Positions 53,487 to 64,000 of a DNA stretch of 64,000 nucleotides are shown one piece after another. The number at the start of each line of letters is the position of its first letter. Position 1 is the first letter of the stretch. Origin of the DNA: Xiphias gladius (Eukaryota > Chordata > Actinopteri > Istiophoriformes > Xiphiidae); NCBI RefSeq assembly GCF_016859285.1, contig NC_053414.1:29374005-29438004 (forward strand), written 5' to 3'. The translations under genes and the position numbers were made by a program. The notes beneath the pieces were generated by a model. It searched no databases and was not told the DNA's origin. It saw only the letters and a list, made by a program, of their open reading frames with translations.

Positions 53487-56400
53487 ATGGCCACCACATA
53501 CTTCTCTGGATTATCCGCTTTGTCCCTGTCCTCAGTTCCGACAATGACAGTCTCCAGGCGGGGTACGAGCGTCTATGGCGGCGCAGGTGGTAGAAACGTC
53601 CGAGTGTCCTACGCCTCCAGCGGGCTTGGCTCCAGCCTTGACCTGGCAGCGGCGCTCGGAAGCAACAGCGGTTTCGCCGGTTCAAGTAGCGAGAAAGTGA
53701 CCATGCAGAACCTCAACGACCGCCTGGCCGTCTACCTGGAGAAGGTGCGCGTTCTGGAGTCCACCAATGCGCAGCTGGAGCGTCAGATCCGCGAGTGGTA
53801 CGAGAAGCAGACCCCCACCCTCAAGGACTACAGCAAGTATCACGTAATCATCGACGACCTACGCAAAAAGGTGAGCTTTCCCCTCCCCACAGTCTCATAA
53901 ATATCTGTCTTTATATAATGTCTTTAATTAAATAACCTGCATTGTCTTACTGTAAAATAATGTTAATAATCATCGTCAAAATAAATATTAATATGATAAA
54001 ACGATAATCTACAAATAATCTTATTTAGTTCTTTTTTCCAGTTCCAAAACACCTTAAAAAATCTTTTAAAAAAAATCATTTTGGATATAATAATAAAAAA
54101 AAGTTTGTAAAACTACGACCTAGAAACAACCACCAAAGGATGAATAATTTCTTCATGTGTATCATGTTCAAACTTCATCCTCATATAACTTGACCTGACA
54201 CCCGGTACCAGGAAGGTGGGGGAACACAGCTGGATTGAGTTTGTCCTCCACAGATAAGAATGCAGTCCATCATAGAAAACCCTTTTCAGTTATTACTTCT
54301 TTTCCCTCCTTAATGAGGCCTCATTAACATACTGTAAGATGACTCACTCATTAACGTCCACCAGCCCCTTGCCCTCAGGATGTAGATCGGTGTAACCATG
54401 AGAAATTCTCAGTTATAATAAAATGTCAGGAACAACATGGATGATAAACCCAGTTCAAACGAGTTAGTGGTTTCGAGGTTGTGGCTGATCGGGGCACAGT
54501 ATGTGCATGTGCAAGGTCACAAAAAGAACAAGTTAGCTGGAGCGCTGAACTTTAAAACCAAGGCCCCTTATTGTTTTTTGTCTTTTTGTTTCTCACCAGC
54601 ACCCACAAGCCCTGTCAAGAGTAATGTTTACCACTTGATGAGCAAATGTGATAATGATTTGACGCCATCCAGAGTTTACAACAATTACAGTAGAATGCAA
54701 GTCAGGCATACAGAAAACTATTTGCTGATCAACAAAACCTTGTCGGCCCACACTCTAGATAATGAATCACTAACACACCTTTGTAGTGGTATTATAAGGG
54801 ATATGGCTAAGAAACCACTGACAATGCTTCTTTTTTTTTCTAGATAAGTGCTGCCACACAGGACAATGCCAGGCTGATGCTGCAGATTGACAACGCCAGA
54901 CTGGCAACAGAGGACTTCAGAGTCAAGTGAGTGGCGAGGTTATGTCTGGAATCTGTTAATTAGGTTTTTACAGCACAGGGTATAATCCCTGTGTGGTAAA
55001 AACCTAATTAACATTACTATGTTTAATACTGGCAGAAGTAGGGAACGTGAGAGACCTGATAACTTGCAGCATTATAACAAAATATCACATGTTCATCGAG
55101 CCATTTCAAAACGGGTGTGACTGGGTTTGGTGGAGCCTCACCTGTGGGTTTTTTTTTTTGTGTTGGTTTCAACAATAATTGAGCAGGTGCAGTAACATGA
55201 ACCTCCAATGCCACTTTCCTCACAGGTTTGAGAATGAGCTAGCAGTGCGCATGTCGGTGGAGGCGGACATCAGCGGACTGCGCAAGGTTCTGGATGACCT
55301 GACCATGACCCGGTCTGACCTGGAGATGCAGTTGGAGGGCTTGAAGGAGGAGTTGATCTACCTGAAGAAGAACCATGCAGAGGTGAGAGTTCTACTGTAG
55401 CATCACACCATCTCAGTGAGCCCAGGTGTCAAGTCGTCCGCAATATTTTCATGGTTATTAATTTCCTATATAATGATCAGAGGGGAATATGATCCATTCC
55501 CTTCATAATTTTTGGAATTCTTACGGCTACGGTTCCTGAGAATAGAGTATAAAAACTACATTAAAATAGTTCTTCATGAGACAGTTAGTCACCTAATGCC
55601 AATTGCCTGCCAGGAGATGTTATCTTTGGCTTACACAACATAATTTTACGCTAAACTTGTTTGGCTGACTGCTGTGCTTTCAAGTTGTGTATCTTGAAGT
55701 GCTGCCACCGGCCCCAGTGTGATGCCAGAAAACACACACTAAGAGATTGTCTGATGACAAGACATCTCAGATAATAACCAGCTGAAGTACAGTTTGTTTC
55801 CTTACGAAGATGCTGGAAAAGGGTTCCTAAATGCTCATAAACAGGGAAGATACATAACATCAGATAAGGTTTCATTTTGAGAGGAGAGTCATAAAGTCAG
55901 TGAACTGAGTCAGTAATGTCAGTTACACTATCTATCCATTTCTTTTTTAAGAGCAAGAATGTCTTATTTCTTCTTTCACAAGTTACATAGTCCCGCTTTA
56001 ACTGTTGTCAAGACTGGCTCTTTGTCTCAGGATCCCATTCTTTCTTTTGCTTTCATTGTGGCTGTCATCTTTGACCTTTCCCGACCTTTGACCGTCATCC
56101 TGCCTGTAGGAGCTCGCAGCCTTGCGCAGCCAAATTACTGCCAACTCTGTGAATGTGGAGGTGGAGGCCAGGCCCCAGGAGGACCTGAGCAGGGTCATGG
56201 AGGAGATCAGAAACCAGTATGAGGGCATCGTTGACAAGAACCGCCGTGATATGGAGGCCTGGTACAAGGTCAAGGTGAGGGGAGCCAGACGATACATTTA
56301 ACCTGATACAACCATGTTCATATCATCATCTCATGCCCACATTTAACTAAATATCAAGTTATCACTTTTTTACCTGAATTGCCTGAATAGCTTTGTCACC

Positions 56401-57860
56401 ATTTTCATGTCCAATTCGATGTCTTCCAGTTTGACGACCTGAACAAGCAGGTGGCAACCAGCACAGAGACCCTCCAGACCTCTCGCAGTGAGATCAACGA
56501 GCTCAAGAGGAGCCTGCAGGCCCTGCAGATTGAGCTGCAGTCCCAGCTCAGCCTGGTATGGCAGATCCCACATACACAAATGCACATAAAAGAAGCTGCA
56601 GCACACATTTTCATGCAGTATCTTTACATTTATCTCATTTATCTTGCTGAACTGTTTCATTGCTCAACATAAACTCTGTAATCTCATGTTACGTCGGTGT
56701 CTGCGGCACACATACCACAGTAACGTGTTTTAGAACATGTTTGACTACACACACTATAAATAGCAGTCAGGAAACCAGTCAGACAGTTTTTTTTTGCACC
56801 TAAGGCAACTTAAGTTGAAAGAAGAATTAGAAAACAAGTAATTAGTGCTCAGAAAAGTCTCATATTTCCTCTTTGTTTTGTCTCCCGTGCAGAAATCTGC
56901 CATAGAGGGCACACTGGTAGAGACGGAGTCCCGCTACAGCCTGCACCTTAACCAACTCCAGGTCATGGTCAACGCCCTGGAGAACGAGCTCGGCCAGATG
57001 AGGATGGACATCGAGAGGCAGGCCGGGGACTACAAGGTGCTTCTCGACATCAAGACCAGGCTGGAGATGGAGATTGCTGAGTACAGAAGGCTGCTGGATG
57101 GAGAAGATCTAAAGTAAGGACTTGTAAAAAAAAACCCAAAAAAAACCAAAACAAAACAGACAAACCCAGAAAAAAGCATACTAAAGAAATTGTTTAAGTC
57201 TTTGGGAAAAGCACTTATTTGCCTTTAGTATCAGTTGAGAAGTTTGATGCCATTCTCATGTCTGTACGCTGAATGTGAAGCTAGCCAGTTAGCAAAGGGG
57301 GAAACAGCTAGCTCTGTCCAAAGGTAACAAAATCCATCTACCAGCACCTCTGAAGCTCACAAATTAACACATTTCTAACACAACAAGATATAATGTATTA
57401 ACTAGATCTTCGGAAGTACTGGAAGTTATTATTTTACCGTTGGTCAAAGCCAGGCTAGCTGTTTCCTCCTTCCTTCTCGTCTAACTTTTGGCAAGATAGT
57501 GAATAAATGTGTTCCCTAAAATGCCAAACTAGTTTTTTAACATTTGTATTATCTCTAACTGGAAGGGTAAGAATGAAAAAATAACTTCTGCCTTATTTCT
57601 CGTCTTTTTATCTTATCTTCTAGGAAAGCTGTTGTCATAAATGAGGTCAAAGAAGTCAAACGTAAGTTGACATCACCGCTGTATTTTTAGTTCTATGCCT
57701 ATTCAAATGAAATATGCTGCAGATTAAATTTTGTTTTTGTATTTCCTCTACAGATAAACCAGTCATAACCCAGAGGAGGAAGGTGGTGATTGAGGAGATT
57801 GTTGATGGAAAAGTGGTGTCCCGCACAGAAGATGTGGACACAGAGGTCATCAGCAAGTAG
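53487..57860 (+). CDS. Type I (acidic) keratin, K13/K18-like, complete
   Basis: Pairs with a type II keratin to build epithelial intermediate filaments. Coding exons: 53487-53870, 54844-54926, 55226-55382, 56110-56274, 56430-56555, 56893-57113, 57624-57661, 57754-57860 (426 aa). Exon sizes 83, 157, 165, 126 and 221 are those of type I keratins. Start ATG sits in CACCATGG. The head (1-69) is Ser/Gly-rich with [16 protein letters not shown]. The rod starts [19 protein letters not shown] at about 69 and ends [17 protein letters not shown] at about 376, both helix boundary motifs being intact. The short tail (378-426) ends [22 protein letters not shown]. The tail resembles K18, but the location beside krt222 and smarce1 matches the human type I cluster on 17q, not KRT18, so no symbol is given. 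Intron 2 holds a strong hairpin and intron 6 a MITE. Confidence 0.96.
54955..55012. repeat. Near-perfect 58-nt hairpin in keratin intron 2
   Basis: A 26-bp stem around a 6-nt loop (TATAAT). The left arm begins GTTAATTAGGTTTTTAC, the right arm ends GTAAAAACCTAATTAAC, and both inner arms carry CACAGGG/CCCTGTG. Only two positions in the stem mispair. It begins 29 nt after the end of exon 2 (54926), so it lies just inside the intron of a transcribed gene. Confidence 0.9.
57185..57541. mobile_element. Long-inverted-repeat MITE, family A, copy 2 (keratin intron 6)
   Basis: Shares with the copy at 30942-31373 the words GATGCCATTCTCATGTCTGT (there GATACCATTCTCATATCTGT), AGCTCTGTCCAAAGGTAA, CCAGCA...AAGCTCAC and AATTAACACATT. 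It also ends with a mirrored AAAATGCCAAACTAGTTTTT. More decayed at the left end than copy 1. Placed in the 510-nt intron between coding exons 6 and 7. Confidence 0.75.
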
Positions 57861-58597
57861 ACAGACAGGATCCCAACCGATCTGGATCAGATAATAAACC
57901 AAAAAAGAAATTAAGAGGTCTTCCTGTATTCTGAAGTCTACTAAAATGATCCAGGGAAAAAGTTTATTATTTCACTCAGGTCTGAAATCCATCCCCAAAT
58001 CCACCATATTATATTTCTGTATTTCTGAATCCTCGTCAGAAAATATTTATTCTGATTGTCAGAAAAAGTACGAAAACTGATAAAATGGTTTTAAAATGTA
58101 TAAGAAGAATGTGTAAGTGGTAGAGATAGAAGCAGAATTTATATATATATATATATATATATTAGTACCTAAATAAAATTAAGCCACCAAGTTTATCCAA
58201 AATCCACTGAAAATGATTATACCCTCCAGCCTGTCTCCTGAAATACCAGAAATATACATCAGGTGGCGCTATGAGCCTCAGGAAGGAAATGCAGCAATGA
58301 GACCTTTCATTCTCTGTGCACTCTAATGAATTGATACATGGAGTGATAAAAGAAAGATGATAGTCCCCTATCTAATTTGTATTTTTTGGGGGTGGGTGGG
58401 GGGCGGGAGCGAGTCATTGCCAGTGAAAGCATGAAAGGTCATTGCAAATATTTGTGTATTATATGATACTAATCTTTTTCTCATGTCAACACTGTTAAGG
58501 ATCGTACATGTAGCATGTTTATATGGAAATATAAACCTTTTTGTGTCTGGTTGTGAAAGGGCTCTTTGCATCTTTGGTTTTTCAGTTTTCTGAAGAG

Positions 58598-58603
58598 AAT
58601 AAA
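58598..58603 (+). terminator. Probable polyadenylation signal of the keratin
   Basis: AATAAA 738 nt after the keratin stop, preceded by T-rich sequence and followed by T/GT-rich DNA. Another AATAAA at 57893-57898, only 33 nt after the stop, is probably too close but could be used. Confidence 0.55.
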
Positions 58604-60379
58604 CATCTGCCTTCCACTTGTTTAACTTCTGTTCATTGAAAGTTAGTCTCTCTTAACTATTACTACCACTAACTCCTGTGTAGTGTAGAGAACTTTACAT
58701 TCTCCCCCTGTACATGCAATGTTTTCATCTGTCCACTAGATGTGGGTATATTCAAAATGATGGTGGTATTGTCAAATTCTCACACTTAATAATTGGATAT
58801 AATGGGGAAAATCTTCCTTATACAGTAGTAGTTTATTTCCTTTACTTCATCATCAGAAGTCATCATTATAGTCAAACCAAAGATATGATTTTCGGTCCAT
58901 TACTGAATATACAAATTTGTCACTGACAACACAGCCCCTTTTCATATAGTTTATCAAAGCATTTGTGACGATACTAAAGATATTATTGATTATTAGATTT
59001 ATTTTTATTAGATTATTATATTATATTTATTGGATTTTTAGATTATTGAGACAGATGTTTTGAATACTATCACTTACAGTACAGGAGGTTGGGGTTTAGG
59101 GTTCCTGCGTTGCACTTTTGAACTTAATGCTCAGTTCAGTGTGTCTATTTTAAACGGGATAAAACTAAATAAACCTTTTTAGAAATTAATTTGGGTGAAA
59201 TGACAGATTATGCAGCAATAAATTTAAAGATATTATAATATTTTTTCTTTTTATCAAAAAAATGTCAGTGTTTGTGTTTTTCCCCTCCTGCTGTCTCATC
59301 ATTTTAGCATTGTTTTGATATGCATTTTTCAAATTAAAGGCTTATGATGTAAATGCTCGGAATTCATCTTTTGATCTTGTTGACAGCATAAAATCTTAGT
59401 AAATCAGGTTAACTTCTCAAATGCTGTAATTTAAAAAAAAAATCTCCTTGATCAAAGGTTTGGGAAAAAAAATTGTTATTTTATCTGTGTGATACTAACA
59501 CATGTAAACAGGGCTTCATAGTCACCGTAGTCCAGAAGGGGGCTCTATTACTAGATGCACCAACATAAAGAAATCCCACTACTCTGATTTTCTTATTCAT
59601 TTCCGACCTTCTCGGTTTTCAGAAAAAGGAGTAATGTCTCTTTTCAGTATCCCCTGAGAGAATGAGACAGCATTTATAGCTACTGAAGAAAGTGGATGTA
59701 AAATTGTGTATGTTTTTCTGAAGATGGGTAAATCTGTCTATGTGCTTTTTCCTTTTTTACTCACAAGGTGGAATAAGGTCACTACTTATTTGCAGCCTCT
59801 TCGATGCGCTTCTGTGAATTGTCTGCCCCGCACTACAATTGTCCAATAACTACTAGATTTTCTCTCTCTGAATTTCACCATTATTCAGCTATGTGATGTG
59901 GGTTTACAGTTTGGCTGTATTTCAAGTCATTTTTTTTCATGGTCTGGTCCAACCCAAGTCCAGGGCCAATTTTCATGCCCTGTCTGTCCCTGATGAGACA
60001 CATGGATCTTCAAGTATGTGGTTCCAGTCCATTTTGATTGATCATTTGAACTTTTACTTCCCTTATGCAGCACTTTTTTGTCCATGTATATTTTATTTTA
60101 TTTTATTTATGTTTTAAGTCAGTTTTTATTCTTAATTCATATCAGTTTCTTACCTAAAGCATTTGGAAATGAATCTGTGTTTGAAACGTGCAAGAGAAAT
60201 AAACTTCCCCTCAACTGAATTAAACAGTGAAAACCTGACTTTACTAATCACTGTCATGCATTACTAAGGCATTGATTAATTCTCAATTGTGATACATGCA
60301 TATTACCCTATTAACTATATCCTGTGTGTTGAGTTTACCAATAATACAGCATCATTAGGGCTGACAGAGCAAAGACCAA
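58604..60379. other. Intergenic DNA between keratin and rims1; no gene seen
   Basis: AT-rich sequence without a supported reading frame. A CTCF-like word CCAGAAGGGGGCTC lies at 59532-59545, and TTTTA-rich simple sequence around 60085-60115. Confidence 0.5.
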
Positions 60380-60525
60380 TTAAAGCAGGGTTTCCCTGTC
60401 CTCCTACAGACTGCACTCGGGGTTTATTTATAGTCCGAGGTCTGCACCAAAGATCCGCTCTGCCGTAGCACGACTGTGTCACTCAGGGCTGGTGGTCCCT
60501 AGTCACGACCTAAATGATGACAAAA

Positions 60526-60672
60526 TTCTGCACCATGGGAAGTTGACGTCACCGCGGTACAGTCACCCCCCTCGGTGACGTCACTCGGCGGAGGCAGGGC
60601 GACAGCGGCAGCAGAAGCCGGGGTGCATGCCATCTGCTGGATGGACTCGGTCTCTCACCCAGCATTACGTCA
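60526..60672 (+). promoter_or_regulatory. Cluster of CRE-like sites with an RE1-like site, upstream of rims1
   Basis: Two full palindromic cAMP-response elements TGACGTCA lie at 60544-60551 and 60576-60583, and a near-consensus TTACGTCA at 60665-60672. Just left, TTCTGCACCATGGGAAG (60526-60542) matches 14 of 17 positions of the RE1/NRSF consensus. The block is GC-rich and CpG-containing in otherwise AT-rich DNA, about 1.6 kb before the rims1 start codon. It could be a neural promoter or enhancer; this is inference from motifs. Confidence 0.5.
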
Positions 60673-60738
60673 TCGGGGAGAGACCGGTTCCAGCTCCGGA
60701 TCGGCATAGCCCGAGAGTCTGGATCTGAATGCAGAACG

Positions 60739-60741
<3 letters not shown>

Positions 60742-60769
<28 letters not shown>
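60742..60769. repeat. (GT)n microsatellite beside the CRE cluster
   Basis: About 14 GT units followed by a run of ten G, 70 nt right of the last CRE-like site. Confidence 0.9.
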
Positions 60770-60775
<6 letters not shown>

Positions 60776-60883
60776 GGGGTTCCCTGTAGAAAATTAAAAA
60801 GCAAACAAAAAAAAACCAAAAAACAAATGCATAACATAAGATATTCAAGTTTTTATTCTGGCATAACAGTGTCAAAACTATCA

Positions 60884-60932
60884 GATATTAGCTTTATTAT
60901 CCGGAGGGGAAATTTGTCTTGCACCCAGGTGA
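60884..60932 (-). repeat. Possible LINE 3'-tail fragment
   Basis: On the minus strand GACAAATTTCCCCTCCGGAT is followed by AATAAAGC, the kind of short 3' tail seen on many fish non-LTR retroposon copies. The fragment is too short to classify and no reverse transcriptase remains nearby. Confidence 0.3.
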
Positions 60933-61778
60933 AACACAGAACACACACACACAAACACGACACCGTCAGATTCATGAAACACAATAAAACATCTTCATAA
61001 AGAAACACGCTACAACCCAAAACACACGCCCGCATAAAATGCAATGCACAATACGTCAAGTGACCAGAGGTGGATATAGCTATATCGAGCTAAAGTGGCA
61101 TATGCAGAATACATAGGTTTAAAAAAAAAAAAAAAAAAGCATCCAAAATATGGCTAGGGAAATAAAATAGTCAAGATTTCTGCAACAGCTGGTCGTCCCA
61201 TTTGCGCCACTTGAAGTGGGTCTTGGGAAATATAGCGCGCTGAGCTGATCAGCAGTTTCTTTCTGTTTGGGCGCATACACCAACCAAATAAGCATGAGGC
61301 AGATAGGGCAGCTCAGGTGCTCAGTTTGCGGGGGGGAAAAAAGCGGAGAGAGAATCGGAAAATGAAATCTGCGACTGTAGACGGTGCTGTTCAGACGAGC
61401 TGTCCATGGTACTGAAAAGGAAGAAGGACTGAAACCTATAGCTCAGACAGAATTGAATCCTGTGCACGTTGTCGCTGCAACATAGGCTACACATGGTTTA
61501 TAGAACCGCCTTTAATATGTCATTTATATGAATTGGCAAAATACTAAAACGCGCCAGAAGCGGCATTTAGGGTTGGTCATAGACCCCTTGTGCGCTTCTG
61601 AACTTGGTGCGCCAAGTGTGTGCGTGTCTGTGCGTGCGTGTATTGGAGAAAACACTACGATGTGTGTACGTGTAGCTGCGCTTGCATGTGGTGATGGTGA
61701 GGACCCCATTCTCACATGAGTAAGCGCGCCTCCTCAAAAAAAGGGGGAGGAAGGAGGGCTGCATTCCCATTGACTGAT

Positions 61779-61782
<4 letters not shown>

Positions 61783-61822
<40 letters not shown>
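61783..61822. repeat. (AG)n microsatellite at the rims1 5' region
   Basis: About 20 AG units on the plus strand, about 450 nt upstream of the rims1 start codon, probably in or just before the 5' untranslated region. Confidence 0.95.
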
Positions 61823-61829
<7 letters not shown>

Positions 61830-61984
61830 GAGAAGCAGCAAGGACTCCGCCTATACCGCCCAACATCCTGCTCCAGTCAGACGACGGCGGAGGGACCACA
61901 AACCAGCCCAGTGGACCCGAGGCCCCCTCAGCTCGACCCATCTCCCCGGCGTGAAAAAACGGAGATGGGCTCCCCGTGAATCCG

Positions 61985-62030
61985 GGCAGGGGAGGGGAGA
62001 GGCGGGCAGGCAGGGGGGTGGGGGGGGGGC
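61985..62030 (+). other. G-rich tract, possible G-quadruplex
   Basis: Runs of three or more G occur at least five times within 46 nt (GGCAGGGGAGGGG..., GGCGGGC, then GGGGGG and a run of ten G). On the transcribed sense strand upstream of rims1 this satisfies the usual four-run quadruplex pattern. If transcribed it would lie in the 5' leader. Confidence 0.5.
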
Positions 62031-62103
62031 GACGACGAGAGTGTGGTGGGAGAAACACCCTGAGAGAGGACAAACAAAAGCACAACCGAGGGTGCCTGCA
62101 ACC

Positions 62104-62172
62104 ATGAGCGGCTTGCACTATTCGCCAGAGCTGCGGCTGCCGCTGCCGCTCTGCCCGCGGACCATGTCGTGA
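62104..62172 (+). other. Upstream ORF (22 codons) before rims1
   Basis: ATG at 62104 in a good context (gcaaccATGA) opens a 22-codon frame beginning MSGLHYSPELRL and ending with TGA at 62170-62172, 97 nt before the rims1 ATG. It is in a different frame from rims1. If the leader is transcribed here, ribosomes would meet this ORF first, which would lower or regulate rims1 translation. Confidence 0.45.
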
Positions 62173-62223
62173 GGTGTGGCTCGGAAGCACTCCGGGGAAC
62201 CTGTCAGCCGAAACGACACGCCG

Positions 62224-62248
62224 AGGAGGAGGAGGAGGAGGAGGAGGT
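62224..62248. repeat. (GAG)n trinucleotide repeat in rims1 5' leader
   Basis: About eight GAG/GGA units end about 20 nt before the rims1 start codon. It is unlikely to be translated as part of rims1, because the conserved N-terminus starts at the ATG after it. Confidence 0.85.
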
Positions 62249-62269
62249 GGGGTGGTGGAGGTGGAAAAG

Positions 62270-62436
62270 ATGTCCGCCTCGGTGGGGCCCCAGGGCGGCC
62301 CTCGCCCACCCACCGTGCCGCCATCCATGCCGGACCTGCCGGACCTCAGCCACCTCACCGAGGAGGAGAGGAAGATCATCATGGCAGTGATGGCTCGGCA
62401 AAAGGAGGAAGAGGAGAAAGAGCAAGCCATGCTAAA
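62270..62436 (+). CDS. rims1: rims1 (RIM1) first coding exon, partial gene
   Basis: RIM1 is a scaffold of the presynaptic active zone; its N-terminal helix binds Rab3/Rab27 on synaptic vesicles and the following zinc finger binds Munc13. Only the first exon is here: 55 codons plus two bases, then donor gtaagg at 62437. It starts MSASVGPQGGPRPPTVPPS and continues DLSHLTEEERKIIMAVMARQ into an EEEEKE-rich helix, ending AMLK. The PRPPTVPP stretch matches human RIMS1 (as remembered) much better than RIMS2. The A at -3 of the start codon is favourable. The zinc finger, PDZ and C2 domains would lie to the right of the window. Which teleost paralogue (a or b) cannot be told. Confidence 0.88.
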
Positions 62437-62944
62437 GTAAGGACTACATTTTTCCCTTTTCCGTAGAACTTAAAACGCGTAATGCATAGCATTACGCCCC
62501 GGTGGAAAGATGTCTCTTGAACACTAATGAGGACCCGGTATTGCCATCGTGGTGCTCAACATCACACACCCATCACATCCAGTAACCATTAACCGATTCA
62601 TTGCCTCTGCTCTGCCGTCCCCTTGCACTTGTAGGTTCGTCTTAAAGAGGTGGTGTGGTGTGGTGGTGCGTCCCCCAAAACTGACCCACCGATGTAAAGG
62701 CACAGTAGAGCTGTAACAGCTTAGGACGTGGGTCTAAAATAAACCGGCTCATCAGGAATACATCCGCTGGGACTGTATTGGTGGATGCATTTGGAATCAA
62801 TCCCTAAATTAAAACAATGTACAGCCACAGTCAATGGAGATGACCCGAAACAGGGTCAAACGTGTTACAGGTGCAGATAGGGCCGTGAGGATGGGGTGTG
62901 ACAGTGCTGGTGGAGGTGGCGGGGGAGAGAGAGTTTGTGGTGCT

Positions 62945-62986
<42 letters not shown>
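62945..62986. repeat. (GT)n microsatellite in rims1 intron 1
   Basis: About 20 GT units followed by short GGGTGTGTGGGTGGG sequence. Open frames across it are artefacts. Confidence 0.95.
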
Positions 62987-62990
<4 letters not shown>

Positions 62991-63198
62991 TGTGGGTGGG
63001 GGCATGGGATGAATCATAGCATTATCCATTCTTCACCCACTCGTTTTCATCAATGGGGACTGCACCCCATCCCTCAGTTTACACATCAAACACCGCTCTG
63101 CCTCTCCTTTTACGCACGCATGCAGGCTGGAGCGGCTCTATCGGTGTAGATTTTGGCAACCGAGGAGTGAATGTTGGTGTGCGTGTGTGTGAGGGAGG

Positions 63199-63203
<5 letters not shown>

Positions 63204-63242
<39 letters not shown>
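63204..63242. repeat. (GA)n microsatellite in rims1 intron 1
   Basis: About 19 GA units preceded by GAGGGAGGGAGG. Purine-only on the plus strand. Confidence 0.95.
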
Positions 63243-63244
<2 letters not shown>

Positions 63245-64000
63245 GCTTTGACAATAATAGGAACAACTATGACATTATAGCTCGTAGGCCTGGAGCGACA
63301 CACACCGTTTTAGAATCCCGACCGACGGACGGTGGTGAGGCGGTGTGTACGATCATTTACGCTCCCCTCGGCGGAGAGAAGAAGATGGGGTGTGGTTGGG
63401 AATCTTAGCAGGCTTAAACCGGACCCGATACAGACTAAAAGACACCGACTCTATTGTAGCACCTTTGAAAATCTTCTGTATATTCATCAAATGGCAAACA
63501 ATCGCCAAACACAAAGAATCTGAGCTGTGTCAGAATGAGAATAACCACTGATACATTTCAGAAAGATGCTATAGGCTACACAGAAATTGCAAGCCACTAA
63601 AGGAGCATTATGGTTAAATAGCAGGAGATAGTTATATGTCACTTTAAACTCACTATCTGCACAACCACATGAGATGTTAGAGATACAATGCAATGTCATG
63701 AGGGCTGGGTGTGCTTCAGCTGCCTCTTCCAAAGGGTTTGATACATTGCAGTCTGATGCCTCAGGGGTTTCCACCACAATTGATGGCAATTTGAACCACC
63801 AGAACCTACACTGAGCTGGGTCTACATGCTAATCTGTTCTATCCACACCTGCACTGATGCATGTGAGAGCCCTGCTTCCGGCTTCATAATGATGAATATT
63901 GTCATTGCAGGCGTGCAGCATCCTATAGCACTCAGGCTTGCTCTGATTCTAATGGCTGTTTTCATTTCCTGAGGGCAACCTAAAGGGAAGCTGGGTGAGA

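Larger units (their letters stand above)
62437..64000 (+). other. rims1 intron 1, beginning
   Basis: Non-coding to the window edge. It contains a (GT)n tract at 62945-62986 and a (GA)n tract at 63204-63242. No further rims1 exon was recognised; human intron 1 is very long, so this is expected. Confidence 0.7.

Noticed and set aside
57893-57898. AATAAA 33 nt after the keratin stop codon
   Set aside because: Too close to the stop to be the likely main signal; the one at 58598 is preferred.
61567-62430. 287-codon minus-strand open frame opposite rims1 exon 1
   Set aside because: It is the antisense of GC-rich, repeat-bearing leader and the real rims1 exon; Ser/Pro/Leu runs come from (AG)n and (GAG)n tracts.

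Overview
The window is vertebrate nuclear DNA, almost certainly from a percomorph-type teleost fish. It has spliced genes with GT-AG introns, long dinucleotide microsatellites, TcMar/Tc1 relics and short repeats that I recognise from spiny-rayed fish. Six protein-coding genes can be read. Their order is smarce1 (+), ccr7 (+), tns4 (+), krt222 (-), an unnamed type I keratin (+), and the first coding exon of rims1 (+), which runs off the right edge.

Region by region. 1-1555 is upstream sequence of smarce1, rich in AGCTAAC/GTTAGCT motifs. 1556-8565 is smarce1, the BAF57 HMG-box subunit of SWI/SNF, with ten coding exons and two polyadenylation signals downstream. 11230-13697 is ccr7, three coding exons with the same split signal-peptide structure as mammals. 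17874-25221 is tns4 (C-terminal tensin-like; SH2 then PTB) in twelve coding exons, with an extra exon-like segment in intron 1. 28042-42522 on the minus strand is krt222, an almost headless intermediate-filament protein with a complete rod and the KRT222-specific tail. 42523-53486 is gene-free and full of transposon relics. 53487-57860 is a complete eight-exon type I keratin with a TATA box. 57861-62269 is intergenic, ending in a GC-rich rims1 5' region with CRE-like sites and an upstream ORF. 62270-62436 is rims1 coding exon 1, and the rest is its first intron.

All coding models were built by hand by joining reading frames at consensus splice sites. The phases agree at every junction and the totals are whole codons: 427 aa for smarce1, 377 for ccr7, 597 for tns4, 534 for krt222 and 426 for the keratin. 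Gene names rest on remembered human proteins, not on a search.

The block smarce1-ccr7-tns4-krt222-keratin matches human 17q21.2, but the three-gene block is inverted relative to krt222. rims1, which lies on another human chromosome, is joined beyond the keratin. The genes do not form one pathway: chromatin remodelling, lymphoid chemotaxis, focal-adhesion signalling, epithelial cytoskeleton and synaptic release are simply neighbours.

I did not find a new multi-gene system. The most interesting non-coding signals are a near-perfect 58-nt hairpin just inside keratin intron 2, two copies of one long-inverted-repeat MITE, a SINE nested in another repeat with a visible target duplication, CA repeats flanking krt222 exon 7, and an apparent frame change in krt222 exon 4.
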